This document shows, one piece after another, positions 45,807-54,581 of a stretch of DNA of 64,000 bases. This DNA is from Tunturiibacter gelidiferens (lineage in GTDB: Bacteria; Acidobacteriota; Terriglobia; Terriglobales; Acidobacteriaceae). The position numbers were made by a program, and so were the translations under genes. The stretch spans positions 62,001 through 126,000 of the forward strand of contig NZ_JACHEB010000001.1 in the NCBI RefSeq assembly GCF_014201335.1, read 5' to 3'. How positions within the stretch are numbered: the first letter of the stretch is position 1; every line of letters starts with the position of its first letter. The notes below the pieces were generated by a model. It ran no database searches. It saw nothing but the letters and a program-made list of their open reading frames with translations, and was not told the DNA's origin.

Positions 45807-48800
45807 TCAGTTGCGTTCAGAGACGAACACAGCGGTCGTCAGTGCGGGCACCGTGGCGGCTCCAGTCTTCGAACTGAACGTCGACTCGCGCGTCGCCGTA
45901 TCGCTGGAGTTCTGCTGGACCGGATGAAGTTGAAGCTTTAATCCCGCCAGTCTGCTATCGGTGAAGGTTGTCTGCGCATTGGTTGCGTTGAAGATGACGA
46001 CCACATGTTTATATTGGCCGTAGTTCCCACCATTCGCGTCGAGCTTCATCACGATGATCCCCGGCGTTTGGTTGGTGCCCGTGTTCAAGAAGCTCAGATT
46101 CTGCTGGATCTCTTTGAGCGTTGACATTCTAAAGAGATTTGAGCTGTAACGAATCTGCATGAACTCCTGGAACGCCGCTCCGGAGAAAGAAACGTCTTGC
46201 GGCTGCGGCGCGTAGGCGCCATTGCTTAGCAGAGGTTGCATTAACGGCCACTGGCCCTGGTTCTGACTGGCGATCGGCAACCCGATACCCCAGTTGGCCC
46301 CGCGGCCGCTCCAGTCAATCTTGTTGAACCAGTCTCCGGAGTCGAAGCTGTTCTGATCCAAATCCTTTGAACGGAGCAGGTCGTCGCCGGCCTGGAAGAA
46401 TGGCACTCCCTGGCCAAGTTCGATCACGCTGAACGCTATCGCCTGGCGTCGCGCTCGTACGGTGCTCGAGTCGTTCAGACTTGATTTGATCTGCACGGCA
46501 TCGAAGATGTCCTGATTGTCGTGTACCGAGCAGTAGTTCACCGCTTCTATCGGCGATGCGGTGTATCCGGCTGGTTGGCCGCCATAGTTAATTTGCGCTC
46601 CTGTCACCGTCGCGCCCGTGTAGGACGTAAAGGTGTAGTTCCGCAGATTGCCGGCGAGCCCCAAACGTATCCAATCCTCGTCCTGCAGCAGTGCCGTCAG
46701 TTGATCGCTTTGCGCGGTCGTACTCGTCGTGTAATCACTGGAGTCTGTCAGCAGCCCCGTTGAAAAGCCCTGCACCCGCAGGTCCGCAAACGGGTTTCCC
46801 CCGCGATCACCATCTCGTATCCGATCGTTAAAGGTACCGACCCCAGAACCGTACAGATTCGCTTGGCTCGCATTCGGTCCGATAGCGCCGTTAGCAGTTT
46901 CACCCGTCGTCCAGCCCTCTCCATATAAGTAGATCTTTGACCCATCCACGCCATCTTTCAACGGCGTCAGTGCGGCCAGCGCCTGCTTGATGGCTTGCAT
47001 GTTGTAGGTAAAGTGGAAGCTCATCAGGTCGAACCGGAAGCCATCGATCTTGTACTCCTTTGCGTTCATCACAAGCGTGTCGACCATCAGCTTTTCCATC
47101 ATCCGGTGCTCACTGGCTGTGTCAGGGCAGCACGAGCCAGTCTCCAGAGACCCGTTTGCATCCAGCCGGTGATAGTACAGCGGAACTACCTCATCAAGAT
47201 TTGAGTTTGCAGCTTCTCCACTAGCGTTGGTGTGATTGAAGACGACGTCCTGGATTACCCGCAGCCCCGCACGGTGCAGACCCTGCACCATCGTGCGGTA
47301 TTCGAAGACGCGATTATCAGGATTGATCGCATAGCTCCCCTCCGGCGCCATGTAGTGCACCGGATCGTAGCCCCAGTTATAGGCATCGCTGGACTGGATT
47401 GCAGCGACAGCGGCCTGCTGTTGCTGGCCGTCCGGCGGATCTCCCGAGAGATCGCCTGTCGTCTGCCATGTTGACTTGTCCTCGTTCACCGAGGCGAAGT
47501 GGAACGACGGAAGAATGTGGACCGCCTTCAGCCCGCTCTCCGCAAGTGCGTGCAGACGACGCATTCCATTTGTGTTCTCATCCGCGAACGCGTCATACAT
47601 GCCACGGTGTGCGGCCGGGACCGTCGTATCGCCCACGCTGAAGTCGCGAATATGTAGCTCGTAGATGCTAATGTCGTTCAGCGAATTCAAAGGCGGTGAA
47701 AATGAGTAGTTCCATCCCGACGGCTTCGTCGCCTGTGAGTCCAGATCTGTTATGCGGCTCTTTGCGCCATTCAATGCGATATCAATTGAGTAGGGATCCG
47801 AGGTGACGTTCGTATCCACCGTCTTATCCACCGGCACATATACGTTCACGCTGTAGAGGTAGTATTTGCCCTTCCAGTCTGCGGTTCCCCGTGCGACCCA
47901 GACGCCGTTATGCTCGTGCATAGCCACTGTGGCCTCCGGCGCTGCGTCATTTTCATGGTCAAACAGCTGTAGCGAAACACTCTGCGCGGTCGGCGCCCAC
48001 AGCTTGAGCTTCACCGCTGCTTCGTTATCGTCCGCCCAATCGAACCAACAATCATCGTCCGGGGAGTGCTTCACCACTACACCGAGCTTTCCCGAGTAGT
48101 AATAAATATCGTCTAGTACGCCCGCATCCTGAATGCCAGTTGCATAGCTCAATGCTCCGGATTGGCTGACAGATGAGATCGCGATTTGTCCCTTCAGCCC
48201 CTGCTTGATCGTTGCCAGCGGTACGCGTGGCGATACCGTCAGCACAGCGTAGCTCGCCAGCTGCGGATAACGGGTCAGCTCTTCCTGGGTAAGCGTGCCA
48301 CCTGGAGTCAACGGTATCGCCTGCCCTCCGGTCACGCCCGTCTCCGTTAGCTGCAGCCCGCCCGTGAGGCTCCAATAGATTGCGTAGGTGTTCCCGCTCT
48401 GCAAATACGTGGGTTGTATCGCCACGCGGGTGCGATCCAGCCAATACGCCTGCTCTTTGAGGAAGTTGCTGTTCAACTTCTGCGCTTCAGTGGGTTCCGA
48501 CGTATACACCGTCGCATCCCCCGAGATAATCCACGCCTGACTGAACGCCGTGATCTGAAGATGTTGATCCGGTCCCGGATCCTTCACCTGATTTTCGGCA
48601 CAGTTATTGATGATGAAACCGAGATCGCCCGTCGGAGTTCCTTGCGCCGGATTCACCGACACGTCAAAGTACACCCCGTAAGCATCCGTCCCTGAGATCT
48701 GAACTTCGCTGCTGCACCAGGAGGCATTCTCAGTCGACGCATTCCACGTGTACAGCGCCCAGCCTGAGTAATTTCCATCCGGACGGAAGTAATGGATGCG

Positions 48801-48953
48801 AACATCGCCGGGGGGAATCGGCGGGTCCGACTGCGCCCGCAGGGTAGGTAACAAACACATCAGCGCAAGTAGAAGGAGCAGAAGGCGCTTTGCTGTGGAT
48901 CTTGCGCGCGGGGGCATCGTACGTGCCCAAAGAGGGGAGGTAGAAGGCATCAT
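45807..48953 (-). CDS. Secreted pullulanase-type alpha-1,6-glucosidase (GH13)
   Basis: The protein has 1,048 residues. A signal peptide (LLLLLLALMCLLPTLRAQ) is followed by a starch-binding PUD-like domain (IHYFRPDGNYSGWALYTWNA), an alpha-amylase N-domain (KLKLWAPTAQSVSLQLFDHE), and the catalytic barrel with VIQDVVFNHT, DGFRFDLMSF (nucleophile Asp), LYGEGWTTGE (acid Glu) and VNYCSVHDNQDIFDA. The C-terminal beta-domain ends at FVSERN. It debranches alpha-1,6 links in starch, glycogen or pullulan outside the cytoplasm. AGGAG precedes the ATG pair at 48953/48950. It converges on the Sel1 gene and stands alone. Confidence 0.94.
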   Translation of the reverse strand: MMPSTSPLWARTMPPRARSTAKRLLLLLLALMCLLPTLRAQSDPPIPPGDVRIHYFRPDGNYSGWALYTWNASTENASWCSSEVQISGTDAYGVYFDVSVNPAQGTPTGDLGFIINNCAENQVKDPGPDQHLQITAFSQAWIISGDATVYTSEPTEAQKLNSNFLKEQAYWLDRTRVAIQPTYLQSGNTYAIYWSLTGGLQLTETGVTGGQAIPLTPGGTLTQEELTRYPQLASYAVLTVSPRVPLATIKQGLKGQIAISSVSQSGALSYATGIQDAGVLDDIYYYSGKLGVVVKHSPDDDCWFDWADDNEAAVKLKLWAPTAQSVSLQLFDHENDAAPEATVAMHEHNGVWVARGTADWKGKYYLYSVNVYVPVDKTVDTNVTSDPYSIDIALNGAKSRITDLDSQATKPSGWNYSFSPPLNSLNDISIYELHIRDFSVGDTTVPAAHRGMYDAFADENTNGMRRLHALAESGLKAVHILPSFHFASVNEDKSTWQTTGDLSGDPPDGQQQQAAVAAIQSSDAYNWGYDPVHYMAPEGSYAINPDNRVFEYRTMVQGLHRAGLRVIQDVVFNHTNASGEAANSNLDEVVPLYYHRLDANGSLETGSCCPDTASEHRMMEKLMVDTLVMNAKEYKIDGFRFDLMSFHFTYNMQAIKQALAALTPLKDGVDGSKIYLYGEGWTTGETANGAIGPNASQANLYGSGVGTFNDRIRDGDRGGNPFADLRVQGFSTGLLTDSSDYTTSTTAQSDQLTALLQDEDWIRLGLAGNLRNYTFTSYTGATVTGAQINYGGQPAGYTASPIEAVNYCSVHDNQDIFDAVQIKSSLNDSSTVRARRQAIAFSVIELGQGVPFFQAGDDLLRSKDLDQNSFDSGDWFNKIDWSGRGANWGIGLPIASQNQGQWPLMQPLLSNGAYAPQPQDVSFSGAAFQEFMQIRYSSNLFRMSTLKEIQQNLSFLNTGTNQTPGIIVMKLDANGGNYGQYKHVVVIFNATNAQTTFTDSRLAGLKLQLHPVQQNSSDTATRESTFSSKTGAATVPALTTAVFVSERN

Positions 48954-49221
48954 CGCGAAGCTCCTGGAGCTCGTTACCGCACGGCCTGTTCTGTCAATGA
49001 TCGATCATGTGGCGAGAGACAGCCAGACCGGGGGGTTCGGCACGGCAGTCACAATAGCGGATTACCTTCGCTACGCGCAAGCTTATTCTCCTGTCGTTCC
49101 ATAATTTTTATGGTCAGGTAGCAGGTAGCAGTCGACCGCTGCTCAGCGAGTCTCTTGTCGGCGCAGTGCACATCGTACTCTGCGAGATGATGTCAGCAGA
49201 GCTCAACGGAACCAAATTGCC

Positions 49222-49239
49222 ATGACGTTATATTGTCAT
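49222..49239. promoter_or_regulatory. Putative GntR operator at its own gene, copy 1
   Basis: ATGAC and GTCAT arms enclose an eight-base AT-rich centre; the core TGACGTTATATTGTCA (49223-49238) differs from copy 2 at 50509-50524 by one base. It ends two bases before the regulator's ATG and covers TATATT, a possible -10 at 49229-49234, which would put transcription start at or next to the ATG. No Shine-Dalgarno is present, so a leaderless mRNA is possible. Confidence 0.7.
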
Positions 49240-49240
49240 T

Positions 49241-50002
49241 ATGCCAGCAGCGACGCTGTATGCCAGGATCGAGGAAACCATTGCCACTGAAATCGCCCAG
49301 GGCGAGTATCGCCCGGGAGATCAATTGCCTACCGAAGATGAATTGCTTCAGCGATTTCAGGTGAGCCGCATTACGGTTCGTCGTGCGATCCAGAATCTGG
49401 TCAGTCGAGGCTTGCTCGAGATTCGTCGTGGACGTGGAACATTCGTTCTGTCGCCGCGGATCGAAGCGGAACTCACAAAGCTAACGGGCTTCGTCGAGGA
49501 CATGAAATCTGTCGGGCGAAGAGCCACTGCCCGTGTGGTAAGTCAAGGTGTCATTGCCGCCTCGGAACGCGTTGCAGAACGCCTTGAATTGGCGAAAGGG
49601 ACAAAAGTGATGCAGATCAAGCGGGTGCGGCTCGCCGATGATACGCCGATCTCTTTTGATGAGACATATCTGCCCCTCCCCCTTGGCAAGCAGATCGTGC
49701 GCAACGATCTGCGGCTGCATCCGATCTTCACTCTTCTCGAAGAAGAATATGGAGTCCCTCTGGTCGAAGCAGACTATGAGTTGGAGGCGGTGATCGCAAC
49801 CAAAGCGGTCGCTGACGCCCTTCAGGTAACGGTGGGTTCTCCGATCTTTCAGATCGAGCGAACGTCGCTGACAATCGGCAATCAGCCGGTCGACTATGAG
49901 GTGCTGTCTTATAGAGGCGATCTCGTCCGCTTCGTCACGAGGCTTCTTCGTCATCCGGGAAACTCGGCGGGAACTCGGGCGTTGCGCTCCCGCAAGCGAT
50001 AG
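49241..50002 (+). CDS. GntR/UTRA (HutC-type) transcriptional regulator
   Basis: A 253-residue regulator: an N-terminal GntR winged helix (LYARIEETIATEIAQGEYRPGDQLP, LLQRFQVSRITVRRAIQNLV, IRRGRGTFVL in segments, residues 6-77) and a UTRA ligand domain (ISFDETYLPLPLGKQIV, EADYELEAVIATKAVADAL, IFQIERTSLT). An inverted repeat covers its start, and the same sequence recurs between doxX and chrA, so it probably represses itself and those genes. HutC belongs to this family, but no such repeat precedes hutH. Its 3' end overlaps the convergent doxX gene by 52 bases. Confidence 0.92.
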   Translation: MPAATLYARIEETIATEIAQGEYRPGDQLPTEDELLQRFQVSRITVRRAIQNLVSRGLLEIRRGRGTFVLSPRIEAELTKLTGFVEDMKSVGRRATARVVSQGVIAASERVAERLELAKGTKVMQIKRVRLADDTPISFDETYLPLPLGKQIVRNDLRLHPIFTLLEEEYGVPLVEADYELEAVIATKAVADALQVTVGSPIFQIERTSLTIGNQPVDYEVLSYRGDLVRFVTRLLRHPGNSAGTRALRSRKR

Positions 50003-50460
50003 CTATCAATGGACCACGGGCCTGGGTTGAGCAACACGATCGCCAGAATGCACGCGATATAGAGAAGCTCGCATTCGTATCCAGGGGGACCGAATTGCGC
50101 TCGACCATCCACGATCGCTTTGATTTTGATGGAACTGAAGCCATAGGGTAGATGGACCGTAAACATGGCGGTTAGCAGGACCACCGTTGCAGGAACGCTT
50201 GCCCATGCAACAAATGCGCCGAGAAGAAACGCTGCTCCTCCCAGCAACTCTACCGAAATTGTGAGGTAGGCCGACAGATGCGCGAAGGGAACGTGCAGAG
50301 ACTGCAGAATCGCTGCGAATGCCTCCGGGCCCTTGATGATCTTCGCCCAGCCGTGTTGTATAAAGCCCCCGCCGACGATTGCGCGAAGTGGAATCGCGGC
50401 GTAACGCTGCATGGCTGAAGAAATGCAGGTTGCTGCGGCAGGTTTGAATTGCGTTGGCAT
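49951..50460 (-). CDS. DoxX-family membrane protein
   Basis: A 169-residue protein with four membrane helices and the DoxX pattern (IPLRAIVGGGFIQHGWAKIIKG, LSAYLTISVELLGGAAFLLGAF, MFTVHLPYGFSSI, ELLYIACILAIVLLNPGPWS). Members are linked to thiol and sulfur redox homeostasis in some bacteria, but the biochemistry is uncertain. AAGGA precedes the ATG by about seven bases. It is divergent from chrA with the shared operator between them, and tail-overlaps the gntR gene. The C-terminal 25 residues, lying in the overlap, are not membrane-like. Confidence 0.87.
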   Translation of the reverse strand: MPTQFKPAAATCISSAMQRYAAIPLRAIVGGGFIQHGWAKIIKGPEAFAAILQSLHVPFAHLSAYLTISVELLGGAAFLLGAFVAWASVPATVVLLTAMFTVHLPYGFSSIKIKAIVDGRAQFGPPGYECELLYIACILAIVLLNPGPWSIDSYRLRERNARVPAEFPG

Positions 50461-50508
50461 AAATTTATCCTTCTGACCGAATTTTGATTTGAGAAATCTA
50501 GGTCATTA

Positions 50509-50524
50509 TGACGTTATAATGTCA
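50509..50524. promoter_or_regulatory. Putative GntR operator between doxX and chrA, copy 2
   Basis: TGACGTTATAATGTCA is a near-perfect palindrome (one mismatched pair). It contains TATAAT at 50515-50520, a consensus -10 for the chrA direction, with start of transcription about 20 bases before the chrA ATG. Its match in 15 of 16 positions to the site at 49223-49238 and its position between divergent genes support control by the adjacent GntR protein. Confidence 0.72.
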
Positions 50525-50545
50525 CGTGAGGTTACAAGAATTTCC

Positions 50546-51850
50546 ATGCTTGAGAACCGATCGGGGGGCAGCGGTCATCCTTCCTTACGCGAAGCGCTCG
50601 GATTCTGGTGGAAATTGGGCTGGATCAGTTTCGGAGGCACAGCAGCTCATCTCGCGATCATGCAATCCGAACTGGTTGAGAAGCGTCGCTGGATCGATTC
50701 CGACGATTTCTTCCATGCACTGAGTCACTGCATGCTGTTGCCGGGACCTGAAGCGCAGCAACTCGCCATCTACATTGGTTGGAAGTTGCACGGAAAGATA
50801 GGCGGGTTCCTGGCTGGGATCTTGTTTGTTCTTCCCTCTACCGCCATCCTCCTCGGGCTCAGTTTGCTCTATGCCGGATACGGGACTGTCTGGTGGGTGA
50901 CCCTCCTGTTCCACGTGTTGAAGCCCATTGTCGTCGCTTTGGTTTTGCATGCACTCTTTAAGATCGGGCGTCGCGCTCTCAGGTCCCGGCTGCAATGGTT
51001 TGTGGCAGTTGCATCGTTCCTCGCTCTCAGCCTGTTGCATGTTCCCCTTCCCTGGATTATGGGAGTGATTGTTGCCATCGGTGTCATTCTGGGGCTTCTC
51101 CGGCGCCTGAGGGGGATCGACCACTCCCCATCCAGAGAGAGGACGGTAGTTTATGCATCTAGCGACGTGCTTTGGCGGACCATGCGCATTGTGGGTGGAT
51201 GTGCCGCCATCGGAAGCGTTCCGTTGCTTTTGTTAGGGATCTTCGGGTGCGATTTTCCGTTCTGGATAAGGTTGTCCGCCTTTTTCACTCAAACAGCCTT
51301 TGTGACCATCGGCGGCTCATACACCGTAATTCCGTATGTCGCACAGGTAGCCGTAATGAAATTCTCCTGGCTAAGCCATGCGCAAATGTTGGACGGATTT
51401 GCGCTCGCGGAGACAACGCCGGGACCACTGATTATTGTTGTCGGATTCGTCGGATTTATGGCTGGATTTCATCATTTTAACGGGTCCTTTCTCATGGGAA
51501 CGATCGCCTTACTCGTCACGATCTTCTACACTTTCCTGCCGGGGTTCTTGTTTGTTTTCGTTGCGGCGCCGTGGATTGCAAAATCCGGTGCAAGCCAGGT
51601 GATCCGATCGGTCCTAAAGCTCATCACGGCCGCAGTTGTTGCCGCCATCCTGCAGCTTACCGTCTTCCTGTTTCGCGGAGTGCTCTTCCCTGCCGGTTCG
51701 AGGAACCCGGATCTCTGGGCCGTTGTCTGGATTATGAGCGCGTCCCTCTTGATCCACCTGAACTCTCGACGCATGTTTCGCAAGCCCGATCGCCTTTCAG
51801 GCCTTAGAAGGAACTGTGCTCGAAAAGCAGAAACCGCTTCATCCCGCTGA
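50546..51850 (+). CDS. chrA: Chromate transporter (CHR family, two-domain)
   Basis: About 434 residues with some ten to twelve membrane helices and the duplicated CHR domain. Signatures: WWKLGWISFGGTAAHLAIM, LLPGPEAQQLAIYIGWKLHG in the first half, and FGGSYTVIPY-like TIGGSYTVIPYVAQ with LAETTPGPLIIVVGFVGF in the second. Family knowledge: exports chromate by proton motive force. The open frame begins at 50489, but the ATG at 50546 lies downstream of the TATAAT and has GAGGT upstream at 13 bases; an ATG at 50519 falls inside the promoter. The arrangement with a GntR regulator and DoxX suggests an oxyanion or redox-stress module. Confidence 0.92.
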   Translation: MLENRSGGSGHPSLREALGFWWKLGWISFGGTAAHLAIMQSELVEKRRWIDSDDFFHALSHCMLLPGPEAQQLAIYIGWKLHGKIGGFLAGILFVLPSTAILLGLSLLYAGYGTVWWVTLLFHVLKPIVVALVLHALFKIGRRALRSRLQWFVAVASFLALSLLHVPLPWIMGVIVAIGVILGLLRRLRGIDHSPSRERTVVYASSDVLWRTMRIVGGCAAIGSVPLLLLGIFGCDFPFWIRLSAFFTQTAFVTIGGSYTVIPYVAQVAVMKFSWLSHAQMLDGFALAETTPGPLIIVVGFVGFMAGFHHFNGSFLMGTIALLVTIFYTFLPGFLFVFVAAPWIAKSGASQVIRSVLKLITAAVVAAILQLTVFLFRGVLFPAGSRNPDLWAVVWIMSASLLIHLNSRRMFRKPDRLSGLRRNCARKAETASSR

Positions 51851-52036
51851 TCCTTCTTTTTCTTCGCCACGGCAATGGCGCCGGGCATCAGCGGATGAGC
51901 CACCTTCACCGCTGCCGCGTACGGTCAAAGGTAGTGGTAGATCCAGCCCCGCCGGGTAGCCTGAATCTATGCCCTTCGACTGCACTTTGCCACTGCTGTC
52001 CTTCTCGCTCGCATGGAATTCAAACTGTTCCAAAGT

Positions 52037-52417
52037 TCAGGAAGGCTCGCTGTTGCGGATTTCCATGCTGCGGATGAGACCCTCCTGCACGAGGTAGACG
52101 TGTTGGACCATCGAATCGACGAGTATTTTTCCGGTGAGATCGCGAACGACCTGATGGACGTGAACGGTAGTGCGGCCATCGGATTCGAAGGTGAAATCGG
52201 TGGGTTCGACGTGCGGGTCGAGGATTGCCCACTGGCGCGTCCAATAGTCGCGAACCTCTGCGTGACCGTGCGCGCGACAGTTTTCCATTAAGTTGGGCCA
52301 GTCCACATCGCGATGCATGAGGTTTAGTACGGCGTCGATATCGCGTGCGTTGAAGTGCTTGTAGGCGGAGGCGAGAAGTTCGCGGTTAGTCTGGATGGCC
52401 TTCTGTTCTTGGATCAT
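52037..52417 (-). CDS. SnoaL-like (NTF2 fold) protein
   Basis: A 126-residue protein with the SnoaL/NTF2-like plan: LLASAYKHFNARDIDAVLNLMHRDVDWPN, the HGHAEVRDYWTRQW helix and two antiparallel strands ending VQHVYLVQEGLIRSMEI. Such proteins are small ligand-binding or isomerase-like enzymes; no specific function follows from the sequence. The stop is 187 bases beyond the chrA stop, and it is on the same strand as the anti-sigma gene, 15 bases downstream of it, so it probably belongs to the sigma/anti-sigma transcript. Confidence 0.85.
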   Translation of the reverse strand: MIQEQKAIQTNRELLASAYKHFNARDIDAVLNLMHRDVDWPNLMENCRAHGHAEVRDYWTRQWAILDPHVEPTDFTFESDGRTTVHVHQVVRDLTGKILVDSMVQHVYLVQEGLIRSMEIRNSEPS

Positions 52418-52432
52418 GATGGATGCGCTTCT

Positions 52433-53116
52433 TTAGCCGCGGACGGAGATGCCTGAGAAGGTCAACACGACGCGGCCTCGCACCGGTGCGCCGAAGACGC
52501 TGGCTGGCTGGAAGACGCTGGTCAAGAGCTGATCAACTACCTGGCTCTGAACAGCCGGGCTCTCAGGTCCGGAGACGATGCGATAGTCGTAGACCTTCCC
52601 CGCTGAGTTCACGCTGGCCTCCACGACGATGACGCCGTCGTGGTCGGTGAGGATGGCGTGGGGGTTGACCGAGGAGTAGAGATAGTGGGGCGAGGTCATG
52701 GCGCCGAGGGGCTCGTCGTTTGCCATAACGGGTTCTGGTGCGGCGAAAAGTCCCAGGAGAACAGCGATGCCGCCAACCAGAGCGACAGTGCCGGCAAAAC
52801 CTGCAGATACCTGCACCAATAGAGGACGAACTGCGTTGTCCCATTTGAGACTGATGGTGTCGATCCAACTCGATTTGCGCCTGGAATGTTCGTGCGAGAT
52901 GGCGAGCCTGAGCCTAAGCCCGAGGTCGGCCGGAGCCTTCGCTTGCCCAACGGTTGAAAGCATACGCTGGGTGGCACGCAAGGAAGCAAAGTCTTGTCTG
53001 CAGTCGGCGCAGTCTTCCAGATGTCTCGCGATTCGTTGCATCAGCTTTCCGCTGACATCGCCATCGAGATACGCGGAGAAAGAAGACTGGCACTTTTGAC
53101 AACTTAGGGAGCTCAT
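52433..53116 (-). CDS. Anti-sigma factor: zinc-finger, membrane helix and TonB-C-like periplasmic domain
   Basis: The protein has 227 residues. The N-terminal zf-HC2 domain (Cys6/Cys9, then HLEDCADC) would bind the partner sigma factor. A membrane helix (GFAGTVALVGGIAVLLGLF) is followed by a periplasmic domain resembling the TonB C-terminus: HDGVIVVEASVNSAGKVYDYRIVSG and FQPASVFGAPVRGRVVLTF. The gene overlaps the sigma gene by four bases (ATGA), the classical sigma/anti-sigma coupling. The TonB-C-like tail is an unusual sensor and suggests that it monitors envelope or TonB-box interactions. Confidence 0.88.
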   Translation of the reverse strand: MSSLSCQKCQSSFSAYLDGDVSGKLMQRIARHLEDCADCRQDFASLRATQRMLSTVGQAKAPADLGLRLRLAISHEHSRRKSSWIDTISLKWDNAVRPLLVQVSAGFAGTVALVGGIAVLLGLFAAPEPVMANDEPLGAMTSPHYLYSSVNPHAILTDHDGVIVVEASVNSAGKVYDYRIVSGPESPAVQSQVVDQLLTSVFQPASVFGAPVRGRVVLTFSGISVRG

Positions 53117-53817
53117 CGTGTCACCATCTGCTTCGATTCCTGAGAGGCCGGGGAGGACTCAGAAATTGCTGCGGCTACGACGCCATCCGCATTCAGGATT
53201 ATGCGGAGGGCAGAACGACCGCGGGTGAGTCGCGACTTCACTGTGCCGAGGTTGACGTTGAGAATCTCGGCGATCTCTTCGTAGGTGAAGCCTTCAATCT
53301 CGCGCAGAATAACGACTGTGCGGAAGGCCTCGGGGATCTGCCGGAGTGCGGCTTCAACCCGCTCGCGAGTCTCGGCCTGGGCTGCATGGTCGAACGGAGA
53401 ATCGGAGCGATCGGCAAGCGTTGCGGCGAGGCTGAGATGATTGTTCTCGGCGTCCGAGTCGGCTTCGAAAGAGGAATCGATGGTGATCTCCTGTTTCTTG
53501 TGGCGCGACCACCAGCGTCTCTGATTCGAGGCCTCGTGGAGAGCGATGCGATAGAGCCATGTACGCAGGCTGGACCCGCCGTGGAAGCCACGGATGCTGC
53601 GGAAGACCTTGATGAAAACTTCCTGAGTGATGTCGGCTGCGTCGGCGGGGTCGTTGAGGCTGCGGGCGATGAGTGAGTAGAGGGGTTGATGATATTGCGC
53701 GATGAGGACGGCGAACGCCTCCTCGGATCCGGCTTTGAGGTCGGCGACGAGAGCTACGTCTTCGGTGGTGATGCCTATTGCGCTTACTAGATTACCCACT
53801 ATCGTGCCCGCCTGCAT
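53113..53817 (-). CDS. ECF-type RNA polymerase sigma factor
   Basis: A 234-residue sigma-70 family protein with regions 2 and 4 only. Region 2: FAVLIAQYHQPLYSLIARSL, DAADITQEVFIKVFRSI, SLRTWLYRIALHEASNQRR. Region 4: LRQIPEAFRTVVILREIEGFTYEEIAEIL and LGTVKSRLTRGRSAL. AAAGGA lies nine bases before the ATG at 53817; the first 20 residues are an extension beyond region 2. It is coupled to the downstream membrane anti-sigma gene, so activity is released by an envelope signal. The regulon is unknown, and no autoregulatory promoter was identified by eye. Confidence 0.94.
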   Translation of the reverse strand: MQAGTIVGNLVSAIGITTEDVALVADLKAGSEEAFAVLIAQYHQPLYSLIARSLNDPADAADITQEVFIKVFRSIRGFHGGSSLRTWLYRIALHEASNQRRWWSRHKKQEITIDSSFEADSDAENNHLSLAATLADRSDSPFDHAAQAETRERVEAALRQIPEAFRTVVILREIEGFTYEEIAEILNVNLGTVKSRLTRGRSALRIILNADGVVAAAISESSPASQESKQMVTR

Positions 53818-54026
53818 ATCGGGTGTCCTTTACATTACGACTTGACGAATCGCTATGCAACTATGGAGCGTGCGACGCTCGCGAAGGTGTTAGAAACTGC
53901 GCCGCCGGCGGCCGAGTGCTCGCTCACTCTATTAGACTTAGACACCGGAGCATGGCAGATAAGTTCCCGCTGACATTGACTAATATTGAGCTGTCGGCCA
54001 GAATAGAAAGAGTCCTTCCTAAGAGT

Positions 54027-54102
54027 GGGCCTGTGGCGCAGCTGGGAGCGCGCTTCCATGGCATGGAAGAGGTCATCGGTTCGATCCCGATCAGGTCCAC
54101 CA
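54027..54102 (+). tRNA. tRNA-Ala (anticodon GGC)
   Basis: The cloverleaf folds fully: acceptor GGGCCTG (54027-54033) with CAGGTCC (54092-54098), D stem GCGC/GCGC, anticodon stem CTTCC/GGAAG around loop ATGGCAT giving anticodon GGC, T stem ATCGG/CCGAT with loop TTCGATC, discriminator A and an encoded CCA. It decodes GCC and GCT. The region just 3' contains an integrase remnant, so the 3' end was probably an attachment site. Confidence 0.96.
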
Positions 54103-54162
54103 AATCATCTAGCTTAGAATCAAAAATTTATAGAGACCGTACAAGGCGACGCAAAAACCCCG

Positions 54163-54423
54163 TCATCGTCGGTGCGGTAATGCTGCCTCCTCGCGCCATA
54201 TCTGCAGAGCTGTGACGAGAGCATGAGGGATGGGGATCGTGGCTGCTGACGGAAGATTCTTGAGATTGGTAAGGTGCTTACTCACACTACCCCGTGTTGG
54301 AGTAAGCCATCCGCCGCCCAGGTCTATGTCGCACCACTTAAGGCCTCTAACTTCAGAACGCCGAAGTCCGGTGACAGCAGCGACAAAGGACTGCGACGCG
54401 GATGGCGGTCTGCTCCAAAGCAT
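54163..54423 (-). pseudogene. Tyrosine recombinase/integrase fragment
   Basis: An 86-codon remnant of a phage-type integrase catalytic domain: SFVAAVTGLRRSEVRGLKWCDIDL carries the first catalytic Arg in its usual GLRRSE context, followed by SKHLTNLKNLPSAATIPIPHALVTAL, as in the conserved strand before the box II helix. The His-x-x-Arg and Tyr of the active site are absent. It points towards tRNA-Ala 61 bases away, as integrases of tRNA-inserted elements do. It is non-functional. Confidence 0.75.
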
Positions 54424-54581
54424 CCGGAATCATTCGCTCACGATTTTTCTGACGCTCACTGGGCTTGCCTGGATTATCCTCTACGTCAGAATGGACTCCG
54501 AGGCGAAGTGGGGACAGGATAGATGCAACTTCGTCCGTAGCCAAGAAAGTCAATACAAGAATCGAGGAGGAAAGAGCCCAG

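Noticed and set aside
49241..50002. GntR/UTRA regulator as HutC, repressor of the hut operon
   Set aside because: Its apparent operator is found at its own start and between doxX and chrA, and I see no TGAC/GTCA repeat in 5524-5702.
51839..52033. Minus-strand 64-codon frame between chrA and the SnoaL-like gene
   Set aside because: No Shine-Dalgarno, low-complexity translation and no family; left as intergenic.
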